From: Yponomeuta sedellus
Lineage: Eukaryota; Arthropoda; Insecta; Lepidoptera; Yponomeutidae
Direction: 5' to 3'
Assembly: GCA_934045075.1 (NCBI GenBank)
Contig: OW203721.1
Location: forward strand, 24,665,181 to 24,729,180
Length of the DNA: 64,000 nucleotides
The position numbers were made by a program, and so were the translations under genes. The notes beneath the pieces are model-generated. The model saw nothing but the letters and a program-made list of their open reading frames with translations. It did no database searches and was not told where the DNA came from. Below, piece by piece: positions 1-11,038 of the stretch (positions within the stretch are counted from its first letter, which is position 1; every line of letters begins with the position of its first letter).

Positions 1-579
1 TGTACATACGTATACGTAATAAAATAAACTTACTTAGATACATACTATTAAAAACAAACATAAACATTAAGTTATAATAGCAAGCATGATAGGAAAAATA
101 AATGGGATTTACCTACAGACAAAAAGAAAATAAGGAAAATAAAATGTCCAAAGAATGAGACACACCAGCGCGGAAACAGTGGTGGGCTTTACATGTCCAT
201 ACAAACACAAACTACTTCAAAAATTTACGTGTATATCATGCTTTACAGAAGAGTATGGTCTTTCTTCCAGGGGTGGCAAATTCTTCTTTTTATTTAATAA
301 ATAATAATAATAAGCCATTTATTTCCAAAAAAAAAAAAAAATATTACATGCATGATTCATCCACATAAAATAATTTGCCATAAAATAAAATCATAATTTC
401 ATTAACATTCCAGCTAATCTAAAACAATATACCTAATAATGACAATAATTACTACTTGATTAATTCAATGTCATTAACATAAAATTGTAATACACATTGG
501 TTAGTAGAATATAATAGTAACGTTAATAAATATAATTTATATCATTCACTTCAATTAAATTAATTCACTGTAAAATGTC
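1..579. other. AT-rich stretch, nothing recognised
   Basis: No ORF with a recognisable domain. Only short A-runs (about 328-342) and an AAT-rich run near 297-314 are visible. It adjoins the 3' side of the minus-strand LINE fragment at 606-1143 and may hold its untranslated tail. Confidence 0.5.
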
Positions 580-605
580 TGTTTTTAATTTGCATTGCTC
601 GTATG

Positions 606-1143
606 TCAAGCATAGGCCTCCTCCATCCCGCGCCAAGTATGCCTTTCTGCGGCGAGCCTCGTCCAGGTAATGCTGGTCCAAGCCACGATGTCGTCTCGCC
701 AGCGGCGCTGCGGACGGCCTGGGGGGCGCCGCGACCCGCGTGGATACCAATGTAGCATTTTTTCACTCCAGCGATCATCAGTCGTTCTTGCTAGGTGACC
801 AGCCCATCTCCATTTCAGGCAGCATGCTAGTTTTGCAGCGTCTATCAGTTTGGTTTTCTTTCTTATCGTTGTTAGCCGTACTTTGTCTATCAGTCTCAGT
901 CCTAACATACTTCTTTCTGCAGTTTGTTGAAAAACTTTTAGTTTTCGGATGATATCTGAGGTGAGCGGCCATGTTTGGCAACCATATAATAGAGTAGGTG
1001 TTACTACAGAGTCAAAAGCTTTCTTTTTAAGTTTGATATTCATCTTTGATTTAAAGATATGTTTCAGTGACCAATATGAGCTCCATGCCTTTTTTATTCT
1101 TCTTTCTACTTCAAGTACGGGTTTCTTTTCGATTATTTACGAT
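606..1143 (-). pseudogene. LINE reverse transcriptase, C-terminal fragment
   Basis: The minus frame is open from about 1143 to a TGA at 606-608, about 178 codons with no proper start, so it is a 5'-truncated copy. It shows the usual end of a non-LTR reverse transcriptase: TPTLLYGCQTW (thumb region), then RWAGHLAR, then RRPPGRPQRRWRDDI followed by a short tryptophan-rich tail. Endonuclease and RT catalytic blocks are missing. The style resembles endonuclease-RT LINEs of the RTE/CR1 type; the clade is not certain. The last about 40 codons are GC-rich compared with the flanks. Confidence 0.8.
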
Positions 1144-1554
1144 TGTTTAACTGTGGAATTTTAATTTTTGCATTAAGAATTTGATTTGATAGTTTATGTC
1201 GGGACATCTTTGCAGTTGGCTTCCGCCATTTTGGCGGTTTCGTGACGGCATAAACTGAGTGATAGGCGCGTTGTCAGTATATTTTAAACAAATCATTAAT
1301 AAATAACGCTCAAGCTGTTTGGCGGTTAAACAGTCATACAGACAAACCGGCGATAAGTTTTGCGGTCGGATAACAGTAATAGAAGGTTGTTTTGTAAACA
1401 CTCCGAGCGGAATATTTTAGTAGAGTGTATTTTCGATCAAGGCGATTGTAAGTTTACCAAATATTCGTAAGTTACTTCATTGAAATAGTTCATGTTACTA
1501 ACCACTGGCTTGGATCTCAAAATGCTTGATACAAGTTTCACCATACAACGTTGA
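1144..1554. other. Unannotated spacer
   Basis: No coding signal. A small palindrome (gccattttggc) lies near 1227. No second copy was seen in the window. Confidence 0.4.
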
Positions 1555-1665
1555 GCTTTCGTCGTAGCAACATCGTGGCAAGATCGCTACGAAATTTCGT
1601 AGCAATTCGTAGTATGTAGTTACCGACGCGGCGTAGCACTGCTACGGAGTGTATCACGCGCGTGC
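1555..1665. repeat. CGTAGC/GCTACG-rich element
   Basis: The hexamer cgtagc and its complement gctacg (or the shorter cgtag) occur about six times within about 80 bp. A similarly built cluster lies at 60150-60260. Clustered short iterons in both orientations resemble subterminal repeats of DNA transposons. No TIR or TSD was resolved. Confidence 0.35.
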
Positions 1666-2044
1666 GAGATCAACGAGAGAACAAGATTCTCACCTTAAAA
1701 TTGCGATTAGATGCCTAAACTAGACATTTTCTCGCAAATTTATGAACTATCATGAACTATGTTTATAAAATTGGCAGCGTGTTATCTAAAAGAGTGTTCC
1801 AGGTTACTTCATTTATGGAAATATGGCAGTTTTGGACTAAAAATTCACAGTTTAAAGTTAGAATCTTGTTTACTAAATTGGACAAGTAAGAATAAATAAA
1901 CTGTAGAGGACTTTAACTTTAGGCGGTTTAGTCACGCTAAATAAGCGCTGCAGCTGCATATAAATAAATGAATATAAATAATTAAATATTCATGGACATT
2001 TATTTAGAGTTGTTTTGGGCTGTTGGGAGGTATATGTAATGAGC
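1666..2044. other. Unannotated spacer
   Basis: AT-rich sequence; nothing recognised. Confidence 0.4.
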
Positions 2045-2135
2045 ACGCCTACTCCATCTAAAACAATCCAAGTGGTCCCTTCACTCATACCAGATGAGCT
2101 ACTGGACGCTGTATAAGCCATCTTATTATGTAGAC
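2045..2135 (+). repeat. Interspersed repeat family I, 3' fragment
   Basis: Contains the family marks gtggtcccttcact and ctactggacgctgtataagc, followed by ttattatgtag. Other copies are at 29240-29415, 55235-55375 and 57600-57775. Confidence 0.5.
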
Positions 2136-2198
2136 AAAGTTTTTTAAAGCATTCCGGGCAAAGGATGAAAAAATTACCGTTGCGTTGACAAACAATAT

Positions 2199-3107
2199 CC
2201 GCCTTATTATAAAAACCTGAATAAGTCCTGGTTTAAACCAAGACTAAAAGATCTAGGATTGTTACGGTATCAAAGTTAGACCCAGATCAAATGTGTGTCG
2301 TTATTACAAATAGAAGACTATTCGAGGATCAGTTAAATCAGAGATCAGCCATGGTTCAAATAATATTCACTGATTCGTTCATTCAACGTTCATTCAATGC
2401 TGCGTTCCGTTTCACTAAATGAATATAATCTTAACATTTTAAACGCAAAAATATTCATTATTGCGTTTAAAATACCTATACATCGTAAATTGTTCTTTGT
2501 TTAGGTTCCAATCTAACTAAAATGAGCACTATTAATTATTATATTGTTATTGAAGCGTTTTTATAATCAAATGGCTACTCTCGTGTGTAATGGAGTGAAA
2601 TATTAAAGCGCGCGCGCCAATCCGAGACGTTAAAAATTTTATGATAGTTTCATACTGGGAATAGGTATTATTAATTTTTAAACTTTGGGCGGTTTCGTTG
2701 TTGATTATTATAATAATAAAATGGAACATTTGAAGAAAAACGTGAACCTATATTTGTATCGAAAATCTTAGTCACTTAATTTGAAGGGATTCACACGATG
2801 ACGAAGTCCAAATTATGTCCCAATCGTCCAAATCATCGAAATCTATCATATCAGTGGCGTCCATAATATCAATTATTTATTGCAATCTATCACACACACA
2901 AAACCAAACAAATTCAAACGTCAATTTGGAGGTTAGTCCATAGATAAACTAGGGGTATCAGAAGTTTAACTTTAGTACCATAGAGAGTCCATGACGTAGC
3001 GATAAACTTCGTTTTGTAATAACATTTTACTTGGTCTATGGTTTAAACCTGGTAACAATCCCAGTACTAAATTAAGACCGCGTTTTGGAATAAGGCTGTA
3101 TGAGTTT
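2199..3107 (+). mobile_element. Tc1/mariner-like MITE, copy 1
   Basis: About 910 bp, nearly identical to 45865-46840. The ends are imperfect terminal inverted repeats: CCGCCTTATT on the left and CAGCCTTATT when the right end is read on the minus strand. Flanks are compatible with a TA target duplication, which is clearer in copy 2. There is no coding capacity: the 60-codon minus ORF at 2547-2729 recurs in copy 2 simply because the DNA does. Assignment to Tc1/mariner rests only on TIR plus TA and is an inference. Confidence 0.65.
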
Positions 3108-3234
3108 ATGCAACTACTGAATTTGAGAGATCACAAAGCAAAAAAAAATTATGCAAAGAATTTAAGTTCTATTTGTTGTAAATCAAAGTACTTTATTAGA
3201 CGCTGCATTTGGCTAATACTGTACGTATAAACCG

Positions 3235-3500
3235 ATAGTTAACCTAATATAAAAATGGTTGTCTGGAAGAAACTATTTTTAGCAAAATGAAATGAAAAGG
3301 TTTTATTCAAAGTAGCATAGAAACTGCGGCTTAATGAACGTTACAATTCAAACTAGGTCTCCATATCATAATCTAGATCATTTTGGACAAAAAATTGACG
3401 AAAAAACTCCAATCTTAGTCTTTTAAAGTCCTTAATTGACATAGTTTATATAAATTATTATAAAACATAGAACTCGTACATTGTACTGGCTTTAATTCCA
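3235..3500 (-). repeat. Interspersed repeat family H
   Basis: Read on the minus strand it carries gtacaatgtacgagttctatg, gagttttttcgtc and gtaacgttcattaag in that order. The same blocks occur at 35034-35150, 41390-41530 and, more weakly, 19975-20090. Class unknown. Confidence 0.5.
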
Positions 3501-3726
3501 GACCTCATTGTCATTTAGATAATCCTTTATGTTATAGTAGCCCTTTTGGCACAAAGTGTATGTGTTAAGCACACTTTGAACCGCGATTCAGTCAAGCTTA
3601 ATATATCTTCAGGGATTTTATTATAGAAGCGTATACAATGCCCCATGAAGGATGTATTAACCTTTGCCAGCCTAAATAGTGGGAACAAAAGTTTATGTTA
3701 TAAGGAGACAGTTCTATAGTACCATG

Positions 3727-3837
3727 TGGCACTAGCGGTAGACACGGGGCGGTCACCCATCTTGCAACTGACCGCACCTGTTGTTGCTTAACTTAAATTA
3801 CTGATGGCAATCACTCAAATTAGGCCACGAGCGCTTC
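3727..3837 (-). mobile_element. 5S-derived SINE, head fragment
   Basis: Minus copy of the 5' head: ggccacgag, then ttaagcaacaacagg, then tgggtgaccg and the ctagtgcc block. Only the 5S-like head is present. Confidence 0.75.
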
Positions 3838-4166
3838 AATAAAACGAAATCAATGAAAATTTAAATTGAAAGCTGACGTTACCAAACCCCTTAAAAGGTA
3901 ATACAGACAGCAATACAAGGTTAGTGAATGTCACCTCTGGGTGCGACAGCTGAAGACCCACCGCTTCACGAACACAGTACCTACACAAAAGGGTTGCTCC
4001 TAAACACACGGCCTCCGATAAAGACCCCCATCATTGATGAACGATGAGACACGCAGTCAAGAGTCAAATGCCAACAGAAATAACGTACACATATGCCGCT
4101 AACACAATTTTTCAAAGAAACAAACGTGGCATCAAGTTAGAACGACATTTACGTTTGATATGAGAG
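3838..4166. other. Unannotated spacer
   Basis: No ORF or repeat recognised between two 5S-SINE copies in opposite orientation. Confidence 0.4.
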
Positions 4167-4523
4167 TCATCGAAGCGCTCGTGGCCTAGTTGAACCGAGT
4201 GATTGGAATATATCACTTGAGTTAAGCAACAACAGGCGCGGTCAGGTGCAGGATGGGTGACCCTCCGGCGACTGCCGCTAGTGGCATTTTGCCGAGCGCT
4301 TCCGTGCTTCGCAAGACACATTAAGCCATTGGTGCTGGCTTTGATGTAATGGTAGTGGTTAAGCCATGACAGAGGCCTCATGAGCGACTCGATAACTTCT
4401 GCCCGCCACTGTCTTACAATCCTTCACCAACCCGGACTTGGCCCGGTGGTGGAGTATGGCCTAACCTTCCTGCGATGCAGGAAGAGACCAGTGGGGAGTG
4501 GTGACATACAAGGGTCGACATCG
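4167..4523 (+). mobile_element. 5S-derived SINE, near full length
   Basis: Runs from gcgctcgtgg to gggtcgacatcg. The head contains ttaagcaacaacaggcgcgg and ggatgggtgacc, matching the 5S rRNA internal promoter. The body follows with gccattggtgctggc, taagccatgacagaggcct, acccggacttggccc and ttcctgcgatgcagg. A probable 7-bp TSD ATGAGAG flanks it (4160-4166 and 4524-4530). Confidence 0.85.
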
Positions 4524-4754
4524 ATGAGAGCTGGCTATCCTTATAAGAATCGGTGGATGTTGCTTGTTAGCTTCCTATGATTGATCTAGAGCTGCGTGCC
4601 CCAACAGTGGGCTCTGAAACGAGATACGGTGTGCATAGCTAGCCTTGGAACAGTGCAAAGCTATTTTTGACACGGTAGATAGATAAATAATTAATTACTT
4701 TATATTTTCACACCCACGTAGGTACATAAAAACAAAAGGATTAAAGTAATATCG
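4524..4754. other. Spacer
   Basis: Nothing recognised. Confidence 0.4.
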
Positions 4755-4990
4755 ACGGCCTTGGTGGCGCAGCGGTGTGGCACGCTGACTGTAAAACCGA
4801 AGGTCTCGGGTTCCATCATCGGCCGGATCAAACTAGGAAACGAACTTTCCTAGTTTGTCCCGGGTCTTGGATGTTATCTATGTATTTATTGTATTTAATC
4901 TATCGTCGAGTTAGCACCTGTAACACAAGTCATTTCGTTGTACTTAGTATAGGGCTAACGAGATCTGTGTAATATGTCCAAGAATATTTA
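4755..4990 (+). mobile_element. tRNA-derived SINE, family G
   Basis: Head has an A-box-like tggcgcagcggt and a B-box-like ggttccatc about 45 bp apart, as in tRNA genes. A hairpin (aaactaggaaa/tttcctagttt) follows near 4830-4857, and the 3' end is rich in attta. A diverged minus copy lies at 30695-30895. It is a SINE rather than a tRNA because the structure continues far past the tRNA-like part and recurs. Confidence 0.7.
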
Positions 4991-5109
4991 TTTATTAATA
5001 AAAGAGACTACTCAGAAAATAAAAACAATAAATTAAATTCAATTATAAAGTAGACCAATTTTTTTCCACAAATTGAAAACATGTTATTAGATTTAACAAT
5101 CGTATCAGT

Positions 5110-5495
5110 TTTTTATTCACTATATATAATTTATTGCACACGAAACATTAAAAAGGACATTACATAAGAAATAACATGTACAAAAGCGAGCTTATCTCTG
5201 TAAGAGATTTCTTCCAGCAAACCTCGGAGAGTCGGAGCAGCAGTAAAAACGGGTCTATATACGTGTACAAAATAAACTACATAGACTGCAAAAACCCTTA
5301 ACAATAACCTAAGCAGAAAAAATACACTACATAGACTAAAACACCTGTAAATATCTCTTTCAACTGCTTCTTAAATGTACCAATTGTGGGACTAGCGCAT
5401 ATTTTCTGTGGCAATGCATTCCACTGCCTAACCGAATGGACCGTGAAGGAGTCACCGTAAGCTCCAGTGTTGTGAGCAGGGATTTCAAACGACCA
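5110..5495 (-). pseudogene. LINE 3' end with RT C-terminal tail
   Basis: On the minus strand, from about 5490 to 5344, an open frame reads FEIPAHNTGAYGDSFTV, then RQWNALPQ and IGTFKKQLKE, the typical end of a CR1/Jockey-like reverse transcriptase. An untranslated 3' end with aagagataagctcg follows and finishes near ttgcacacgaaa. A related plus-strand 3' end lies at 20230-20400. The rest of the element is absent. Confidence 0.7.
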
Positions 5496-6056
5496 AAATA
5501 TAAAAACTTTACAAATACCAAACGTGAATTTAATTAGTCTCTTTCGTAACTTTTTCGTTTTTTTCTTTACATGAAATATGTTTAATGATAATCTCAGAAT
5601 ATCCTTAGGTTAATATAAGTCAATAAAATATATCTGTATTTTTTTTTCTCAAAGTTGTTTCGAAATTATGCTTCTGTTACAAGAGGCTATACATCTGTCA
5701 CAGGCAGCCAACTTTACCTTTGACTTTGACAAATGAAACGCAACCTTTCCTCCGGCCGTTTTATTATCCCTGCGTTCCGAAATGCGATGAAATCGATTAC
5801 AGCGATCACAAAAGCGTTCCGTTTTATCCTAAGCGCGCCATCGATAGCTCTCGTGTCGTCACAGATGACGTCATTACATCCGCCATATTGCGCTCAGGAT
5901 GATTTTGCCTCCGGGCGTAATCGTTGTAAACCTCCTGTCACTTTTGACATTTCTTGCTTGTTGTTTGGTGTTTTGAATTGAAAAAACTTTTGCAAAGGTA
6001 ATAGTAATTTTTTATATTCTCTTTGGAATTGAACAACGACAAAAAAAATCTAAAGT

Positions 6057-7327
6057 ATGGAAAGCCGTATTATTTCAGTTCATGATGAGGGTACCGGGAG
6101 GATAATACGACTATCTTTAAATAAACAAGATCTTGAACAAGCGCAAAGAGGTAAGAATTAACTTCTATTGAGATATTTTACTATATTGGCCGCCTGAATA
6201 CTTACTCTTGTATTTGTTTCCAGATTCTACTTATTTAAAACAATTGTTAGAAGCGTTTTATAGCAATGAGGCCCAGGAAATCGCAGTACTAGAAGCTGAA
6301 CAACCACCCTCGGAAATCAACCTGCCTTCAATAGCAGAGGTTGATGAAAATGGTGAGTTACAGTTATAAAAGACACATTAATCTGAACCCATTTATTCCA
6401 AAGGGGTAGGCAAAGACAATGGTTTGTCACATGCCCCAATCCTGACATAATTCTTATAAAATCTCCAGTGAACTATGTACTTATTTGACAAACAAATGTG
6501 TACCTATTTGTTTCATTTACTTACAGATCACTCAGTCTCTGGGTCTAATTTATTCATATGGAATGAATCATGCATTTTGCTCTTACTGAGTTTATATGAA
6601 GACTTCAAAGAAGAATTTCTTACCTCACGACATAAAAAGGTCTTTGATAAAATTGCCACCAAAATAAGGGAAACAAACCCCAACTACATAGTAAGTGGCG
6701 GCCAGTGCCAATCAAAATTAAATAGCTTAAAAAAAATGTACAAAAAAATTGTTGATCACAATGCAACATCGGGTAATGACAGAGCTACTTGGCCATATTT
6801 TGAGGTAAGCATACAGGATTTCCCTATTGAACAACTACTTACAATGTAAGAATAAATGGTAACCATGCTCATGGTTGGTTGGTGCTAACTGTTTTTAAAA
6901 GTTGTTGCTGGCTGCAGTCAGTACTTGGATGGGTGATTCTTGATTGCTATTGGAATTTTCAAGATGTTCTCAAGCATGTTAAGCACATGCTTTGCATTGC
7001 GTAGCATGTTGGTGCTGCTTCCAAAGACTAATAATATTTTATTTTCCTTTTCAGAGAATGAATGAGTTATTTGGCTCTACTGGGTGGGCCCATCCTGTTG
7101 CAACAGCTACAGAAGCGGGGCCTGCAATTGTGGCCTCAGAAGAAAAAAAAACCACAAAAAGAAAATTAGAAACCATTTTAAAAGACTTAAGCACTGACAA
7201 AAAACAGTATAGAGAAGAAAAACTTAAAATACAAAAAGAAAATTATGATAAATTATTGGAACAAAGAGAAAAACATCATAGGGAGAAAATGACATTGTTA
7301 CAGGCAATAATAAATAGACATAACTAA
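6057..7327 (+). CDS. Harbinger Myb/SANT-like DNA-binding protein, 257 aa
   Basis: Predicted exons are 6057-6150, 6224-6352, 6527-6804 and 7055-7327, all with GT-AG borders; summed length 774 nt gives 257 codons plus TAA. I chose ATG 6057 because it opens the frame that splices cleanly through all exons. Residues about 83-170 form a Myb/SANT-like (trihelix-type) domain, with Trp86 in FIWN and Trp163 in TWPYF. Residues about 195-255 are Lys/Glu-rich and probably coiled coil. In characterised Harbinger elements the Myb-like partner binds the element ends and brings the transposase to the nucleus; that role is inferred here. It converges on the transposase gene, with 353 bp between stops. Intron 3 holds a diverged 5S-SINE-like segment. 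Confidence 0.85.
6868..7020 (+). mobile_element. Diverged 5S-SINE relative in Harbinger intron
   Basis: Inside intron 3 of the Myb-like gene. It has gcagtcagtacttggatggg, very close to the 5S rRNA internal control region, then attggaattttc and catgttaagc, which parallel the body of the 5S-derived SINE (gtggcaattttc, cacgttaagc). Much more diverged than the other copies. Confidence 0.5.
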
Positions 7328-7680
7328 ATTACATTTTGGTGCAATTGGCAGACGACTAAATTTTATATAATATTATTTGTTGTAAGTGGTTAAGTCTCTA
7401 AGATTTTTAATTTTGTGTTATGAGTAATTTAATCCTTAATATGCTTAGAATTTAAACATAGAAAAAATATAATCTTGTTTTATTCAGTTTTTCTGTTTTT
7501 TGCTTTCCTAATTCATACATCACGGCCTGCAGGAAGCTTTGAAAAAAGTATATGTTATTGTTTATGCAATTCTTGCCATCCATCTGACTGTAATTAAACC
7601 AAGTACACAGGGAAGGTTACTGGCTAAATAACAAAGAATACCGTATTTATAACTGGTCTTTAATTAAAAGAATGAAGAAA

Positions 7681-9275
7681 CTATACATGTCTAATAATAA
7701 GATTGTTTGATATCCTTTCTCTCTTCTCAATTCCCTCCTGCCTTCGTTCATTATTAAGTTGACCTCTTTGTGGGAGCCGCAAATTAATTTCAGGTTGAAT
7801 TGTGTCCTGTCTCAAAATACAAATGTTATGCAGCACAGCAAGGGCAAGCAAATATTCAGGAATTTTTTCTATAGTCACCATTGGCAAGCAATCTAGAATA
7901 CTGCGCCAACGTGTCTTCCAAACTCCAAAAGCTCTTTCAATGGACATTCTCGCTGATGACAGACAAAAATTGAAATTTTTTTGACGTTGGGTCAGGTGTC
8001 CATTATCTTTGAAAGGAACCATTATATTTGGATTAATTCCATATGCAGCATCACCAATCATATGAGAATCATTTTCAAAATATGTCTCTGGTGCTTGTAT
8101 GAATTGATAAACAGGTGACAGCCTGAATACCCGGGCATCATGGACACTGCCAACATTTCCAGCAAACACACTGGTGAATAATAAGTTGTGGGTACAAACA
8201 GCCTGAAACAATTAAAATGTTGATAATGTATCTTTATAGCTGTTATGTACAACAGCAAGTTTTTGTATATCACATAGTAGTAGGTGGGTAGGTCACCTGC
8301 ACTTGGATGGAATGAGTGCCCTTTCTATTTATAAATGACTGTGGATCATTGGATGGTGCTTGAATTTTTATATGAGTTCCATCTATGGCTCCTCTCACAT
8401 TTGGAAATCCACTGTATTTTTCAAAGTCTCTGGCTACTTCTTTTGCACTGTCACCTGTAGGCCATATAATAAATTTGGGAGCCAGTGAGTGGAGTGCGTA
8501 GGCAACGCGGCGTACGCTTCGCAAAGCTGTAGCTCGCCCAACATTGAATCTTTGGCAGACAGACCTGTAGGAATTTTTTTGAATAAAATTATTCTAATAC
8601 ATAATTGGTGAACACATTACATTAATAATTATTATTTTTAATTCAGGAAGGCAGTTATAGAACTGGTGAAGCCTGTATCCAGATGTACAATTATATAATC
8701 CATTAACATTGAGATTAGACCTTAGCGTACCTATATGAATCTGGTGTCGCCATTATCCAAATTGTAAGGAGAAGCTGTTTTTTCGCATCAATTGGATTTC
8801 TTCCACTTAAATAGGGAGTTTCTGTTATTTGAGGCCCAATTAGATTTAGTATAAATTCAAATGTCTCAGGAAACAATCTGAAATAAAATAAGTGTCTATT
8901 ATTCAGTATGTGTGTAAGGAATTTAGGTACAGAAATAAGCAAAGTAATTCACGACCAATAAACTAGCGGTTGGTCGGTTGGTATATTGGTTGAATAAGAG
9001 GTAAGAGATACTTACCTAAAATGAGACTTAAACTCTAATGCATTAAAGTTGGATACCACGTTTTCAACATAGTTTTCTATGCGAGGTATCTTTCTTTTTG
9101 GTTCATTATGTGCAGCTGATAATTCGAGAAATTCTTCGTCATCACTGCTCGACGAAGTTTCTTCCTCCAATGGGCATAAATCGCTGTCGGAATCTTCTAA
9201 TAATAAAAGTAATATTTCTTTCTCTTCCTCCATTTCCACCTGTACGTACTGTGCGTGCGTCGGACCTATATTCAT
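7681..9275 (-). CDS. Harbinger DDE transposase (HARBI1-like), 398 aa
   Basis: Minus-strand exons are 9275-9016, 8877-8731, 8564-8297 and 8202-7681 (1197 nt with stop), all with GT-AG borders and matching phases. The acidic N-terminus (residues 15-55, many Glu/Asp/Ser) precedes a helical region. The DDE nuclease follows: Asp197 in GAIDGTHI, Asp247 in GSVHDARVF and Glu314 in ARMSIERAFGVWK. All three catalytic acids are present. The family cuts and pastes DNA at 3-bp TWA-type targets, consistent with the TTA flanks. Length is slightly above the roughly 350 aa of the vertebrate HARBI1 homologue. An alternative start at Met15 is possible. No frameshift or internal stop was found. Confidence 0.88.
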
Positions 9276-9718
9276 TCAATGGTAGCACCAAACGTTTCGG
9301 TCTTTTGTAGATTACAAACAAAACTAACCTCAACAAACTGACAAAAGTGACAAACAGCAAAGAGTACCATAACCACGCTCAAAGTGCATTCCGATTTGAA
9401 TAGTATTGTGACACTAATTTCAATTCGGAACGGGCGTTATCGATATGATTGCTGTGAACGATATTATCCCAAAACGGAACGCACCCTTATATAATACCTA
9501 CCTTTTCTGACATCCACAATACACAGAAGTAAATACACTAAAATGAATAGGTACCAAAAAGATTGGTACCTATTCCTAGAACTATGATTTAATTTCTTCA
9601 TTATCTTTCAAATACTCTATAATTATGACATAGGTATACTGTTTCTATTCTATAACATGAGAAGTCAGGACTGACTGACGCAGAGCCAAGACTACTAAAG
9701 CTAGACTCAATAAGGACA

Positions 9719-10025
9719 GAGTGCTTAGTGCGAGTTTGACAGATCCAATCGAATTACTTTACTACCGCGTTAATCGAGCATTGAGTAGTGAGTATGAGTA
9801 AGTTAACCTTTCGAACTGGCAAAACACTGTCACAGTACCACTCGCACTCGCGTTTATTCGTGTTTTGGCTGGTAAACGTGTTCACTTCTCAACGTAAACC
9901 ATTACAACTCGCACTCAGCAATTTTAATTTCTATACTTGTCGCTAGGTGGCGCTTCCTCGATGCCATAGAAATGTGAGTTTACGTTAACGCGATCGAGTA
10001 GTTAAAAAACTCGCACTAAGCACTC
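9719..10025. mobile_element. 307-bp MITE with AGTGCTTAGTGCGAGTTT ends
   Basis: The left end AGTGCTTAGTGCGAGTTT is repeated exactly, inverted, at the right end (10007-10024). CAG flanks both sides (left 9717-9719, right 10025-10027 within one base), giving a 3-bp target duplication. The motif actcgcact recurs internally near 9839 and 9906. No ORF. A 3-bp duplication suits Harbinger or CACTA-type transposons, but the TIR does not match the neighbouring Harbinger element. Confidence 0.65.
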
Positions 10026-10142
10026 AGTTGTATCCTACTAAACGAGAAATAAGATAGTATTTTTGAGAAATTCAATCCGTAAAATGGCTTCAAAGGATTA
10101 CAAGAGTTAGATAAACGTTAAATACACACTTCTGATAGTAAA

Positions 10143-10266
10143 ACCCGCCACTGTTTTACAATCCTCCACCAACCCGGACTTGGCCCCGTGGTGATTGGCC
10201 TAATCTTCCTGCGATGCAGGAGGAGACCTGTGCCCCAGCAGTGAGGACATGCAAGGGTTGATGTCA
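10143..10266 (+). mobile_element. 5S-derived SINE, 3' fragment
   Basis: Begins at cccgccactg and ends at gggttgatgtc: the 3' third with acccggacttggcccc and tcctgcgatgcagg. 5'-truncated. Confidence 0.75.
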
Positions 10267-10380
10267 ATCATTTTATTGCGGCAGTACGACCAAGAAATAA
10301 TAAATAGTAAGTGTTAGTTTAGCAAAATAATACGAGAATAACAAATGGCTGCTTAGAAACGTAACTATTTATTTATATAT

Positions 10381-10534
10381 ACGTAATATAGAGAATATTG
10401 TAAAGATTCGAAATTTCACTGATGCCGGTGAGTCGCTCATTAGCTTAGTTGGAAAGACCGCTGGCACGGATAGCCAGAGATAGCGGATTCGAATCCCGGC
10501 GGAATCCCGGTGGATTTTTTAGCCTCTAAATAGA
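10381..10534 (+). mobile_element. tRNA-headed SINE (family B), monomer
   Basis: Contains aatttcactgatgccggtga, then a tRNA-like cloverleaf (cattagcttagttgg ... ggattcgaatccc) and the family tail agcctctaaatag. A short duplication (aatcccgg twice) interrupts the T-arm side. Sense monomer without the antisense arm. Confidence 0.75.
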
Positions 10535-10856
10535 TCCGTAACAATTTAGTGCAGTTTTTCAATAAAATTGCTTTTGGCATGGACAAACTTAGAAGAAGAA
10601 TAAAATAATAGATCACATGTTAAGTTTTACGCAACATGTACTTGATGAAATCTTTGTTTTATCTATCGAATTAGGTATAAGCCTGTAATGATAGAAGTAA
10701 ACTTGTAGAAGTAAAATAAATAAAATAATATCAAGTTAAAAATTGTTAACGTTTACGTATCGTTCGATTAATGTTCGCTCAAAAGTGCTCTGTACACCAA
10801 GCACCTATTTTTTTCCTACATCCACGTGGTTAATGATTTCCTACGTGATTACTTAT
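10535..10856. other. Unannotated spacer
   Basis: AT-rich; ends in the CTTAT target copy of the BEL/Pao insertion (10852-10856). Confidence 0.4.
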
Positions 10857-11032
10857 TGTTCGGAACACATCCGATCATAGATTTAGCTGATTATTTTGTA
10901 TAGTGTTGGCAAGACTGTTTCCGTTATCCATATTTGGTACTTTGCTGTGTCTATAACACGTTAGAATAAAAGCTGTGAATATAATTCATTCCGGCCTTTT
11001 TACTTATGTTTTCCCTAATATTGTGTGAAACA
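10857..11032 (+). repeat. BEL/Pao 5' LTR, 176 bp
   Basis: Starts TGTTCGG and ends GAAACA, so it keeps the canonical TG...CA borders. Identical, base by base as read, to 17587-17762. It includes gaataaaagctg at about 10973, a possible AATAAA polyadenylation signal. 176 bp is short for this superfamily. Confidence 0.95.
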
Positions 11033-11038
11033 TAAGTT

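Larger units (their letters stand above)
5767..9486. mobile_element. Complete PIF/Harbinger DNA transposon
   Basis: A 3.7-kb element with long imperfect terminal inverted repeats: the left end reads gcgttccgaaatgcgatg, the right end (minus strand) gcgttccgttttgggata, and both continue with an atcg/acagc/atc pattern and a second gttccg. TTA flanks both ends (5764-5766 and 9487-9489), the 3-bp target duplication expected of Harbinger. It holds two convergent genes, a Myb-like DNA-binding protein (+) and a DDE transposase (-), the standard pair of this superfamily. Both frames are open once the visible GT-AG introns are removed, so the copy may be young and possibly functional. The exact terminal base on the left is uncertain by one position. 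Confidence 0.88.

Noticed and set aside
2547..2729. Conserved 60-codon ORF repeated at 46214-46396
   Set aside because: Conserved only because the two MITE copies are near-identical; low-complexity start and no domain.
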